From: Caenorhabditis elegans
Lineage: Eukaryota > Nematoda > Chromadorea > Rhabditida > Rhabditidae
Assembly (NCBI RefSeq): GCF_000002985.6
Contig: NC_003281.10
Coordinates: 10,602,001 to 10,666,000, forward strand
Length of the DNA: 64,000 nt
Reading direction: 5' to 3'
This document shows, piece by piece, positions 36,187 to 47,518 of the stretch. How positions within the stretch are numbered: the first letter of the stretch is position 1; each line of letters starts with the position of its first letter. Position numbers and translations under genes: made by a program. Below the pieces are notes generated by a model. The model was not told where the DNA came from, ran no database searches, and worked only from the letters and a program-made list of their open reading frames with translations.

Positions 36187-36355
36187 TAGGCCACCAGCTT
36201 TGAAATAGACTTTCCAGGCCACCAACTTTGAGATTGAGACTTCTAGGCCACCAACTGTAAAACTGAGTGTGCTAGGCCACCAACTTTCAAATAGAAGTTT
36301 CTAGGCCACTAACTCTTTGAAATTGGGTTCTCTAGGCTACCAACTTTGAACTTGG
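36187..36355 (-). repeat. Inverted copy of the GGTGGCCTAGAAA array
   Basis: About five units reading TAGGCCACCAACTTTGAAAT or close variants are the reverse complement of the units at 34968-35393. The two arrays together bracket a 0.8-kb interior that includes the CCCGT element. Confidence 0.8.
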
Positions 36356-37032
36356 TAATTTTGGCGCGAAAGTTTTAGTTTTTTCTAGAAAAAATGTATT
36401 TGTTAAAGTCTAATCTCTCCTATTATTTCTCATTTTACAAATTAATTTTCAGAATAACAATTTAACTATTTTTATTTTTTCAAATGTCTGTGTTTCTCAT
36501 TGCCAACTAACACGAAATATTTCGAAATTCGGTCAAAATAAATGAGGGTTTATTTGAATTTCGCAATGTTTTCTGCTCAATAAACAACACCTTTTTCTTC
36601 ATGACTCATGAGCCATTTCTGGAAAATGAGCACATTATTCAAGTGCACTAGTGCAACAAAGTTCCGTAATCCCAAAGGTCAACTTTTCTATGTGGCCGAG
36701 AAAAGGTTAAAACGCGGCCACTGGTTTATCTGACAGGATTTATCTGACAAAAACCTACAAATTAATTATAGAGTCGAAGTTTTTTTCGGCCACGAATCTT
36801 TTAGCAGGGTAGGCATTCTTCAGGCGTCTGTGCCTGTCTCGACGAGAACTCAGTATAGGCTTTGGCTTAAGCAGGCTTACGCCTGCGTAGGCATGAGGAA
36901 GAATGTTTCGTGCCTACACTGAAGGCGCTTTAATCAAAAGAAGCACCCGGTATGGGAAATTGAATTTCATTCCCTTTTTCCCATGCACCGTAAGAATAAA
37001 AATCTTCCAACTGGCACAATTTTCAGGAAAAA
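36356..37032. other. Promoter region of the 84-residue secreted protein gene
   Basis: It contains a GTGGCCGAGAAAAGG...CGCGGCCAC palindrome (36692-36722) and a GTAGGCA/TGCCTAC-bearing inverted repeat (36808-36905). The latter belongs to the dispersed GCAGGC...GCCTGC family also seen at 55437-55625 and 60985-61225. No other gene is seen. Confidence 0.5.
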
Positions 37033-37701
37033 ATGAACAAATTTCTGATTCTTTCTGTTGCGCTCTTCGCAATTTCCTATGCATTCATAATTGGAGACAA
37101 GGTAGGAAATTTTCAATTCCGGCATATTGCCGATTTGCCGGATATCAATTTGCCCAAAGTGTTTAGAGGAATTTTAATAAGGCAGAAAACCTTAAAACTG
37201 TGCCTTTTTGAAATTGTTTTTTCTGGTTTTCTCTTGATATTTTTATAGAATTTTCTTACTTTTCAAAATTGATGTAGGAACATTCATAGGATGCGTGCAA
37301 TTTTGCCGATTGAAATTCTGAAATTTCCAAAAAATGTGCAAAACCACAATTTGCCGAAAAATTTCGGCAGTTGTTATTTTTCCGGTGAATTCGGCAAATC
37401 GGGAATTTGTCAATTTGCCTATTTGCTGGAAATTTCAATTCCGGCAATTTGCTGATTTGCCGAAAAATCGTTTGCCGCCCACTCCTGATTGGAGAATCGT
37501 AATTTTTCGTTCCAGTTTGATGTTCCGGCGGGATGCTATGAATCTGACTGTTTCCTAAAGGCAAGAGGTTCCCGATGCAATTCTGATACGCAATGTGTAT
37601 ACGCGAATTGGACCCGAGCATGTCACAACAAACACAAGAAACAGGAGATTTGCTGTCCGAAATTGAGCGATGGATCGTGTGGTCCAACTAAATTTGGATG
37701 A
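37033..37701 (+). CDS. Small secreted protein with eight cysteines
   Basis: Two exons, 37033-37101 and 37516-37701 (donor GTAGGA, acceptor TTCCAG, phase 0), encode 84 residues. The first exon is a signal peptide (MNKFLILSVALFAISYAF). The mature part has eight cysteines in a C-x4-C, C-x5-C, single, CC and single layout (GCYESDCF, RCNSDTQC, ACHNKHKK, EICCPK, GSCGP), which predicts four disulphides. The residues are mostly polar, with NWT as a possible N-glycosylation site. An AATAAA follows at about 37723. The ATG is preceded by TTTTCAGG, fitting trans-splicing. The intron is filled with TTGCCGATTTGCCG satellite. I do not recognise the family; secreted antimicrobial-like, signalling or protease-inhibitor-like roles are all possible. 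Confidence 0.82.
37108..37475. repeat. TTGCCGATTTGCCG satellite element in intron
   Basis: ATTGCCGATTTGCCGG motifs flank a segment with CCTATGAATGTTCCTACATC in inverse form, the same arrangement as at 18541-18882. It fills most of the intron of the secreted protein gene. Confidence 0.75.
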
Positions 37702-38885
37702 TAATTCGATTTTTGATCAATTAATAAAGTTTTATTCAATGCAGTTTTTACGCTGACCACGTGGTGCCAAGCTGCCCCATTACGGTTTGATCTACAAAAA
37801 TTGCGGGAACTTTTTTCCTAAAAGTATGTGACGTCAGTACGTTCTTAACCATTCGAAATCAGTTTAGAACTCTGCGTCTCTTCTCCCGCATTTTTTATAG
37901 ATCTACGTAGATCAAGCCGAAATGGGACACTCTGGCACCACGTGACTGACAGGTTTTGTAGATCAAACCGTGAAGAGACTGCCTGACACCACGTGAAAAA
38001 CCTTGACTGAAATTTCGGAAAAACCTAAATATTACGAGACCACGAAATTCTGAGAATACGTATTGCACAACATATTTGACGCGAAAAATATCTCGTAGCG
38101 AAAACTACAGTAATCCATTAAATGACTACTGTAGCGCTTGTGTTGATTTACACGATCTTGTTGTTTTCACATTTACGTCAGTTTTTTTCGTACGACACCC
38201 GTTGCAGTAGCCATTTAAAGATTACTGTAGTTTTCGCTACGAGATATTTTGCGCGTCAAATATAGTGTGCAATGCGTATTCTCAGAGTTTTGTGTTCCCA
38301 TAATAATGAATCCTAAAATAGCTTAATTCCAAAAGTCAATCCTTAAAGTGCATTCCCAGTTGTACTCGATATGAATCGTATACTAGAAAATATTTTTTTT
38401 GTTCAATTCCAATATCTAAAAGTGCAACTAATAAAAAAACAGTTGCTTGTTTTTTGCCGACTTCCGTATCACCCGTCTGACTGGCACGGAGCAAAAGTTC
38501 CAAATGACTATAAATCTGGAAACGTATATGTGTGTGTGTGCTTGTGTTTGCACTTTCTTCTTCTCAGACGCAGATAGTTTCTAGAAGGACCACCCGGCAC
38601 GGCGAGCACTCCCGGGTTTTTTATGGGCGACGAGAGAGTATTGTGGGAGATGAGAAGGTGCTCGCGGAACCATTACATTAAATGAGATTGAGCACACGGC
38701 GAGGAGCCAACAAAAAACACACACACACACATACAAACGCCCCGAGAGGACGCTTGAGACATTCTTCCTTGCAAAAGGGCAAAAACACAAATCGTGGTAA
38801 TGACTATACGAATCAGAAACACAGAAAAAAACGAAGAAGCAATTTTATTTGAAAGCTAAAAAGAGGAGTCCAAATTCTTTAAATT
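37702..38885. other. Intergenic region between convergent genes
   Basis: It contains the 3' UTR of the secreted protein gene. A GATCTACAAAAATTGCGGGA/TTCCCGCA-type foldback lies at about 37770-38010 (with GTGGTGCCA/TGGCACCACGTG pairs), followed by palindrome copy 4 and an (AC)/(GT) run near 38715. A similar GATCTACA...TGGTACCAGGC remnant occurs near 24715-24800. No gene is seen. Confidence 0.55.
38030..38307. repeat. Palindromic element, CTACTGTAG family, copy 4
   Basis: ATTACGAGACCACGAAATTC begins the left arm and CAGAGTTTTGTGTTCCCATA ends the right arm. Both arms contain the ACTACAGTAAT/GACTACTGTAGCG block. The centre is shortened compared with the other copies. Confidence 0.85.
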
Positions 38886-40854
38886 CTACATTCCAAGTCC
38901 TCCAGTAACTTCCAACGTGGTTCCAGTGACATATGAAGACATATCCGATGCCAGGAACAACACGGCGTTCGCGATCTCCTCAGTCTCACCGAGTCTCCGT
39001 TGTGGAACCATCGAGACCATTGCATCAAGGACCTTCGGAGGCATAGCCTCTGTCATTGGTGTTCTGATGAAGCCGGGGAGCACAGCATTCACGCGGATGT
39101 TCTGGAAAATGTTGAATTTTAGATTATTTAGAATTTTATAATATTTTACTGGGCAACTGTCCGATTGGATCTTCGTTGGTGCCGAACCGATTTAAACACC
39201 AGAAACCGATCATTGTTTTGTTTCCCAGTTTATTTTTCAAAAAGTTTCCCATGAGGAATAGTGAATTGAACATCAAAATGTTATGTCCAGTATGATAATT
39301 CAATTAAAATTCTTCTATTTAAAACGTTAATGTCCTTCATAAAGTTCATACTGTATCATCCGCAATGAACTTCGTCAACCCCCTGTTGGTAAGGATTAAG
39401 ACATCTTTTATATTACTCGCAATGATATTTTCAGCTCAATACCTTCATCATGGGAATGCTTGCAACTACCTCGGCAAGCCTCGGTGACGAGTCGTGTTTT
39501 TTTTTCAAATTCATGTTTGTAGAACCGTCCGATTTTTTGGACCCTATAGCCAAAAGCTTAAGAACCATCTACAAAAGGGACCTCAACAAGTACACGCGCT
39601 GCGAAAATCGACAATGACAGTCTTATTACGGGAAAACAATACTCTGAGAATGCGTATTGCGCAACATATTTGACGCGCAAAATATCTCGTAGCGAAAACT
39701 ACAGAAATTCTTCAAATGACTACTGTAGCGCTTGTGTCGATTTACGAGCTCGATATTTGAAATGAATAATTAAAATAATTTAGGATCATGGAACATCGCT
39801 GAGCCCGTAAATCGACATCAGCGCTACAGTAGTCATTAGAAGAGTTGCTGTAGTTTCCGCTACGAGATATTTTGCTCGTCAAACATGTCGTCTTGTGCCC
39901 CAGATTTTTTTTTGCAAATTGAGAAAAACAATTAAAAAATGGGTGGTTAGAACAATCTGAAAATCAATTTTTAATTGATTTTACCTTTGTGGCAAGCTCC
40001 CTGGCTGCCGATTTCGTAAAACCAATCACTCCAGATTTAGTGGCAGCGTAGTTAGTTTGGCCGAAATTTCCGATTTTTCCGACGATCGACGACACGTTTA
40101 CAATGGAGAGCGGAGATCCGGCGGCCACAGATTCACGAGCAATCATCTGAGACATCAGAAAAACACTATTCAAATTGACATTCATCACATCCTGCCACTG
40201 ATTCTGGCTCATTTTCAACAGGGTAGCGTCCTAAAATGTAAAAAGGTCAATTTTGCAGTGTTCTAAGATATAAAAGAGACACGGTAATTTATTTGAAACG
40301 TCAGTTTAAAGGTGCACGCCATTTCTTTGGGTCTCGCCACGATCTCAGCCATATTTGATTTTGTATATTTATAAAAACTAACTTTTAATTATTTTCCTGG
40401 CGAGACCCATCTGGAAAAACTCGTGCGCCTTTAGGCAAGAGTCCCAGAAAACTACGAAATTCCGATATTCTATTAACCTTGGTGATGCCTGCACAATTCA
40501 CGAGCACAGATGGCGATTCTCCGGAAGATTTTATGAATTCTTGTAGACGAGCCACGTGTTCTGGCTGAAAACAATTTTTAAACAATTCAATTCTTGAATT
40601 TTCTCTTTCTCACATCGCTGACATCAATCTCAAAGGCCGAATGCCCATTTCCAGGAAGATTGCCTGCTGTGGCTTCTGCTGCCGATTTTTTGAGGTCTGC
40701 AACGATGAGACGGGCTCCAGAAGCTGCGAATTTCTTGCAAATTGCTTGTCCGATTCCTGATCCACCGCCTGGGATTTTTTGTAGAGTTTGCTAGTTTTTT
40801 AAATTAAAATTAGTTAAAATTACCAGTGACAATTGCCAATTTCGATGAAAGCAT
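38886..40854 (-). CDS. dhs-11: DHS-11, short-chain dehydrogenase/reductase
   Basis: An NAD(P)-dependent oxidoreductase of the classical SDR family, close to the 17-beta-hydroxysteroid dehydrogenase type 8 / FabG (3-ketoacyl reductase) group. Five minus-strand exons: 40854-40824, 40768-40614, 40564-40478, 40230-39985 and 39101-38886, for 244 residues. The Rossmann cofactor loop TGGGSGIG is at residues 10-17 and VADL follows strand 2; the Asp there favours NAD over NADP. NCAG is at 85-88. The catalytic residues are Ser139 (NVSS), Tyr152 and Lys156 (YAATK). The C-terminal NAVLPGFIRTPMT and FLASDMSSYVTGTTLEVTGG match FabG-like enzymes. No presequence or membrane segment is obvious. The gene is divergent from orc-1 with 279 nt between start codons. 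Substrate cannot be told from sequence; the symbol is from memory. Confidence 0.92.
39624..39895. repeat. Palindromic element, CTACTGTAG family, copy 5 (right end degraded)
   Basis: CTCTGAGAATGCGTATTGCGC starts a typical left arm. The right arm reaches TTTTGCTCGTCAAACATG and then diverges from the family ending. It lies in an intron of dhs-11. Confidence 0.8.
40300..40440. repeat. Imperfect foldback with GGGTCTCGCCA ends
   Basis: TTTAAAGGTGCACGCC...TTTGGGTCTCGCCA pairs with TGGCGAGACCCATCTGG...GTGCGCCTTTA. It is in a dhs-11 intron. Related pieces occur at 26675-26760, 48980-49433 and 55078-55137. Confidence 0.65.
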
Positions 40855-41133
40855 TGTAGATTTACCTAAAAAATGCTGAGAAGAATTTATTTTTGAAAAT
40901 TTTTATTAAAAATTAAAAAATCCAAAAAATTTAGAACGAGAGACTGTGTGAGACGAAGAGACGTAGACATTCCCGGGTGGTACGGTATGCAATGTGTGCA
41001 AACACCGTCGTGTACGCAGAGAGCGCCACTTTTGAATTCGAAAGCGTTCTCCTCGATTTCGCGCATTTTCATCATTATTCTCTGGTTTTTGTCGATTTTT
41101 ATTATAAAAATATCGTTCCTTCAGCTTCTCACA
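40855..41133. promoter_or_regulatory. Compact divergent promoter between dhs-11 and orc-1
   Basis: Only 279 nt separate the two divergent start codons. The interval contains a GC-richer stretch (GAGACGAAGAGACGTAGACA) and a weak pyrimidine run CCTTCAGCTTCTCACA before the orc-1 ATG. A shared bidirectional promoter is the simplest inference. Confidence 0.5.
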
Positions 41134-43959
41134 ATGAATACTCGCAAATCTGAAACGTCAAAGACTGTATCCGCCACTCCAGTCAAGCGGAGATCGACAA
41201 GAATCACTAATCTCCCGAAATCAGCTCCTAAAATCGTAAAGCGAAGCTCCGTTCGCCTCAGAGGAGCTCCACAATGCACATATAAATCGGATTCTTCTTC
41301 GTCCTCATCATCTTCAGATTCTGATGGAGAAGATGAGTACGCCGCGACAAAAGACGAGCTGAAAGCCGTAGATCACGATAATCAAATGGAAATCGATTTT
41401 TCCGATGAAATCGGCGAGAATTTCTCAGAAGAAGATAGCTGCAGTGATAAAGAAAATAGAAGAGTTACAAGAAGCAGGACTCCGACAAGGCTTGAAGAGA
41501 CTCCATCGAAGAGGCTTGCTCGGGAATTAAGTAAAGCTTCAGTGTCGAAAGTTTCCACTTCAAAAACTCTATTCAAAGAGAGTAAATCACCTCGAAAAGT
41601 TGAGATTTCAAGGAAAACAAATAAAGCTCGAGTATTTCAAGAAGAAGATGATGACGATGAAGATGATTTCAGCGATGAAATTGACGAGAAATTCTATTCG
41701 AAAACTAACAAAAGAACACCAATCACAATAAAGATCCCTTCAAAAATGATAACCCAGAAAGTAACTCCACTAGTGATCAGCAAAACGCCAGGTGGAACAC
41801 TGAGAACCCGTAGAAGGGCACGCCAGAACAGTGAAGAACTCGAAGATCTTGTGGATCCACTGGATTCCCGATCGGCTTCAACTCTGAAAGAGCTGGCGAG
41901 CAGGCTTCATCTCTCAAAGGTGCCCGAGAAGCTCCCATGCCGAGATATTGAGTCTCGAGAAATTGAGAAATTCATTCGAGAAGTTATTGATCCAAAACGT
42001 GGCGAGAGCTCTGCAATGTATATTAGTGGAGTTCCAGGCACAGGGAAGACAGCCACTGTTCGAGCGGTAAAACTTAATTTTTAAATTATTTTTCCAAATT
42101 TCTGGTTTTCAAATTCTATTTTTCAGGTCGTCAACTCGATGAAAAAGAGCAAAAAGTGTCAGAAATTCGTGTACGTCGAGGTCAATGCGATGATCTTCAA
42201 AAAAACTGTATTCGTAGAGATTTACAACGGGTAAGGACGTCTCGGAAAAGTTGAAAATCGAACAATTTCCATCTAACAACTGCAGAACTCATTGGAAAAT
42301 GCTCAAAATTTTGCGCGGAATCCTCCGAAATTCGAATTTTTCGAAAATTGTTGGCTAATTTCTGAGTTTTTTCATAAGTTAACGGGGAATTTTTTGTTTT
42401 AAAGCTTGGAAATGGATCAATTTGAGCATTTTTAGACAGTTTTCAGCTTAATCGCAAGTTTTTAAAGAAAATATTATGCTGAAAACTGTCAAAAAACTGC
42501 TTAAAAAGACGTATTTTCCTTGCTTTAAAAAAATTTCGACTTAAAATTATAAAAAAACGCAAAAAAGTAACTTTAAAATGTCGATAAAAAAACGAATTTC
42601 AGTGGGTTCTGCTAGTTTTTACTTTATGAAAATGATCTAAAGTAGTGAATTTCGTGAAACCTTGAACATTTTCCCGATAGGATGTTAGAAAAACCTCAAA
42701 AATCTGAAAATTTTGGGGTTTTTCTCTTCAAAACCCTAAAAAATCGGTTTTTTTGTAAAATAATCGTTTTTGTACGCAAAAATACTGAAATTTTCAATAT
42801 TTTTCAGCATCCAAGAAGAGTACAACATCTCGAAAAAGCCTCAAAGAGCAAAAATCACAGCTACCGCTGCTCGCCAAGAGCTCAACTCAATTTTCAAGCG
42901 AGAAGATCCGAAAAGACCGCCAATTGTTGTGCTAATCGATGAACTGGATAGTCTGTGCAATAGAAAACAAGATGTTCTCTATGATATCTTTGAATGGACA
43001 GCACTTCCACAATCTAAAGTCACTATTATCGGTATTGCCAACACTTTGGACTTCCCGGAACGAATGCTTTGCCAACGGAATGCTAGTCGACTTGACAAAC
43101 GTCGCCTCGTATTCCAGCCTTATCAACACGAGCAAATCGAGGAAATTGTGCGTGCGAGGCTCCAAGGATCCAATTTAATTGATCCGAAAGCTGTTGAACT
43201 TGTCGCCAAGAAGGTCGCTATGAACACTGGAGACTTACGGCAGGCTCTCGATTTTCTGTGTCGAGCGATTCGTGTTGCAGTAGAGAGAAAATCGGAAAAG
43301 CTCGAGTTGTCGCATGTGATTGCTGCTCAGAATGCGGTGCTGGAACCTCTTAAATATCGTCTTGTAAAGGGATTAAGGCTTCATCAATTCACATTGTTCC
43401 GGACAATTGAATCTATGGTTAAGGCTAATTTGAATTTGTAGAAAGAAAATCGCTTTTTAGAATTTTTACTAATTTTCGGAGCAAAGTTAGTGTGCAAAGA
43501 AAAAATTCCAAGTTTTTCAATAATTTCCACTCATTTCTCTATTTTATACAAAAAATCACCACATTTTTCCATACTTTTTTCCAGTTTTTTTAAATTTTCT
43601 CAGAAAAAACTAGTAAGGAAATCATTTAAAATTTGTGCAAAAAACCTTGAACTGTTCTGAAATTTGAACATTTCCTAAAATTGAATATTTTGTAGACCCG
43701 CGAACAAGAGGAGATCATCTTCGCAAACATCTACAAAAACTACTGCATAATCTGCTCAGAAGTCTCTGGAATCGGCCCGGCCACCGATAGCTTCGCCTAC
43801 GGAATGCTCCTTCAACTGGCGAGCACTTCATTGATAAATCTGTCGAAAGGAGATCACGGAATGATGAATCGACGTGTGAAGCTGGGAATGACGTCGATGG
43901 AAGCTGAAAAGGCGATCAAAGCGGCGATTGAGAAGAATAAATCGATTTATTCAATTTAA
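41134..43959 (+). CDS. orc-1: ORC-1, origin recognition complex subunit 1
   Basis: AAA+ ATPase subunit of the complex that marks replication origins and loads MCM with CDC-6. Four exons, 41134-42066, 42127-42230, 42808-43417 and 43696-43959, give 636 residues. Residues 1-250 are charged, Ser-rich and probably disordered, with acidic runs (EEDDDDEDDFSDE) and several S/TP-x-K/R sites (TPTR, TPSK, SPRK) that could be CDK targets. I see no BAH domain, which human ORC1 has. The AAA+ core has Walker A GVPGTGKT at 299-306, Walker B LIDELD with Asp390-Glu391, sensor 1 IGIANTLDFPERM, an Arg-finger region RLDKRRLVF, and sensor 2 TGDLRQALDFLCRA. A C-terminal winged-helix region follows (ANIYKNYCIICSE to SMEAEKAIKAAIEK). 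All ATPase residues look intact. orc-4 follows after 211 nt. Confidence 0.95.
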
Positions 43960-44170
43960 ATTTTATATTTATGTGTTATCCTCCAAGGACGTTCTATTTA
44001 GATTCTTTTTTGACTTATTTTGCATTAAAATTCCAATTAAAATAAAATATGGACTTTGAGTTTGCTGTGACTTTACCGGAGTCATTTCAATCACCAAGCA
44101 GTTTTCCACCTGTTTTTTATACTTTTTCTTCTAAATTTTTATCAAAATAATTTGTTAAACATTTCCCAGA

Positions 44171-46813
44171 ATGCTATCACCTTCCGATCAAGAAATTGTA
44201 GCGGAAAATGCTCGGCGAGCTCTTGATTTGCTCGACGATCAGGTCTTCGGACTAACGGAACAAGAGAGGTGAGTGCCTGATGCAAGCGCGCCCCACTGGA
44301 CTTGCTATTGAAAATTTGTGATTTTCCCAAATATTTTATCTATTTTCAGGCAAATCGAGAATATTGTCTATGATTTTCTGCAGTCGAAAGATGGAAAATG
44401 TGCTCTTCTTGAAGGTAAATTTATTGTCGCCTCAAAATCTGCTCTAACGACCGAAAAAGTTCGAAAAAAAGCGGAATCTTGGTAAATCTGGTATTTCTCC
44501 TAATTTATCTTTTGGCTTCAGCTCGAACATAGTTTTTAATAATTTAATATAGTTTAATGCATATTTCGGCTCATTTTCCGGCTTAAAATTTGCCTAAAAT
44601 TTTAGATTTTTGCGAGAAATCTCTTAATTTTCGGTCTTTTGAGCCCATTATGACAGTGCGGCACGGTTTTTTGTTGATTTTTTAAAAATAAAGTTGTTAA
44701 TTTGCTCATTTTCCTTATTGAAACGTCATCTAATGTACTCAAAATTATACAAAATTTCGCAGTTTTCTCCATTTAAATATTGAATTTTCAACAATTTTTT
44801 ATCGATTTTCATTGCAGGAGAACGAAATTGCGGCCGAGAAAGCACACTTCGGAAGGTTCTCAACAAATATCACAAGGAATTACGAGTAATCAACGCAGGC
44901 TTCGTTGCCGCCGATCCAAATTATCAGCAGGAACTCGCAAAGGAGGATGACGAAGGATATTTTGTGTTTTTAGTGCGAGACGCCGACAAATTAATCACTC
45001 CACAGCAGCAAAAGTTCCTCTACACGATGGTTGACAAGGCGACACACTTCTCGTGGCTCGTCTTTTTCTCCGTTTCCCGACACGATTTCGCTCAGAACCT
45101 TCAGAAACAGGCGACGTCGAGAATTCCGAAAATTCAGGTGTCATTTGACGCGACACACGATTATGAGGAGTATTGTGCAGCGTTGACGCAGTTTTTGATT
45201 CCTGGCGGCTCAAAATGCGAAGAATCCGAGTGCTATAAGAGATTTGTGAAGAATTTGAACTTTCAGACATGGCTTAGGCCGGTTTTTGAGGTGAGATTTG
45301 GTGAAGAAGCATTCTTAAAAGCTGAAAATTTCACGAAAAAGCTGAAAAAACTCAAATTTTCCACCTTTTTTTTTGATTTTTTTCATCAAAAATTGTAGTT
45401 GTTTTTTTTTATTTTCTTTTTAGAAAGAAAATGTTATCCAATTTAATTCTCATAAAATGCGAGGGTATTTCATGATTTTATAGCCAATTTAGCATGAGAT
45501 ATCCGTACAATCTTACGATAATTAAATTGGATAACATTTTCATTCCAAAAATGAAAATAAAACAAATAAAATCATATTTTTCGGCTTTTCAACCCCCATT
45601 AAAGTCCATATTCTCAGACAAGTCACTACGTCGTTCTGAAACAATTGGCCGCGCAATTCCTGATGCTTTTCGGTTACTATTGTGACGTAGAAGACACGTG
45701 GAAACCCGAGGAAATCAGCAAACAGATTCGTAAAATTGTCGAGACGACTTCTCCCTCGTATAATGGAAAATTGTTGATTTTAAAAGGTAGAAATTCTGCT
45801 AAAACTTTGAAAAAGGCAGAAAAAACCCACGATTTTCTAATTTTGAAAACAAAAAATGAACAATTCAAGTTCACTTTTTGAAATTCCGCAAAGAATTAAA
45901 AATTCTGATTTCAAATCTGGAAATTGAGCTGATAAAGTAATTTTTTACCTTTTTTTTTCGGAACAAATTTCAAATTTTAAACAACTTTAAAATGTAAAAA
46001 ATCATGCAAAAATCGTGATTTTCAATCAAAACCTATTTTAATCTTTACAGCTTTTGAAATTTTTCTGAAAAATTAAAAAAATCCGGTAAAATCTAGAAAA
46101 AACTAATTATATACTGTTTTTTCGGCTCAAAAATTTAATAATTCCAGTGAAATTCTAAAAATTTTTCAAATTTTCAGATCAAACAGTTCGAGCACAATGC
46201 GTTTTTCTTTGTGTCTGGAGACTTGTGCAGAATAAAGAGTCAGATGGACCACTTTTGGCGCCAAAAACTTCGTATCGAAACGTTTTTCTAGGTATTTTTT
46301 AAAATTTATCTCGGAATTTTCGATTTTTCGAATTTTTAAAAATTGAAAAACGAAAAATTTTTCGATTTTTTGAATTTCCGAAAAATTAAGAAAATGTTCA
46401 GAAAATTAACCATAAAATATGATTTTTTTTAAATCTAATTTTCGATTATATTGATGAGAAAAAACATGAAAATTTTAAGCTTATTTTTTAAAAATCTATT
46501 TTCTCCGTAATTTCAGAATTCAAAAAACTCGTTAATCAACACTATCCTCCACTGAACGTGAGCAGTGATGTCTACGTATTCCGAGAATTGGATCATCTCG
46601 TTAAAATGGGAATTTTGAAGGCAGACGAGAGCACAAATGTGACAAATACCTCGTTTCGGTGGGTTTTTTTTTCAGCTGAAAAATTCACCTCAAATCCTCT
46701 TTTTTTTCAGAAAAGTTTGGCTTCATATCAATGATAAAATTGTGGAGGACTCGATCTCGAAGTTGCAGCTCCCGCGAGTTGTTTCCGACTTTTTTATGAC
46801 TATTTTGAAGTAA
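44171..46813 (+). CDS. orc-4: ORC-4, origin recognition complex subunit 4
   Basis: Second AAA+ subunit of the origin recognition complex, which in other animals sits next to ORC1 and completes its ATPase site. Seven exons: 44171-44268, 44350-44414, 44818-45290, 45618-45786, 46178-46291, 46517-46658 and 46711-46813, for 387 residues. The would-be Walker A at 55-63 reads GERNCGRES, lacking the GK[ST] lysine. Walker B at 104-111 reads VFLVRDAD, with Ala in place of the catalytic Glu. The helix LQKQATSRI keeps an Arg (156) at the position of the finger that reaches ORC1. The C-terminal half has ORC4-like text (YVVLKQLAAQFLMLFG, SDVYVFRELDHLVKMGIL) ending in a winged helix. The ATG follows TTTCCCAG, fitting SL2-type splicing downstream of orc-1. 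Identity as ORC4 is strong from context plus similarity; the symbol is from memory. Confidence 0.88.
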
Positions 46814-47518
46814 TTTTGATATTTTTTGTACTATTTGCAATGAAGATTGATCTCGATATTTATATTTTTGTTGAGTTTTTTTTTCTGTGAGAATTATTTT
46901 CGGTTTAAAAACCATCATATTATTTTTTGAACTTGTTTTATAAAAATCTTTACAGGAGCTTCAAAAATCGAAAAAATAAAATAAAACCATTTTTCGTTAA
47001 TTCAAAAATCCCGAAATAAAATATTTAGTTAAATTTTCATGTTTTAGGGGAAATTCGACAAAAAAAGGAACTCACTGAAATTTTTGAAAAACCGTTCAAA
47101 TTTACAAATTTTTTCGTTTTTGAGTTTTTGAGTTTTTTGATTTTCGACTTACATTTTCTCCGCAGAAATTTTTCAGTGTTTTTGACGAAAAAATATCGAA
47201 AAACGAAAAAAGAAGTGAAAACTTTTAATTTATCAAAAATTATGTATATTCCTATATTGATAGATATGGAAAATTAGAAATTTTTCCAAAAGTCGAAAAA
47301 CTCAATTTTATTTCCAAAAAAGCGGCATTTTTTCGAAAATTTTACAGAACGACCTATCGTTGTTCCCACAGCTTTTATTTAAAATTTGTGCTAAACTATA
47401 AAAAATCACAATATTATTCAGAAAATAATTTTTTTTTCATCAGAATTATTGAAAATTCGATTTTTGGTCCTAAAAAAATTACTTTATGACAAAAAAAATT
47501 AATTTCTCCGAATTTCAG

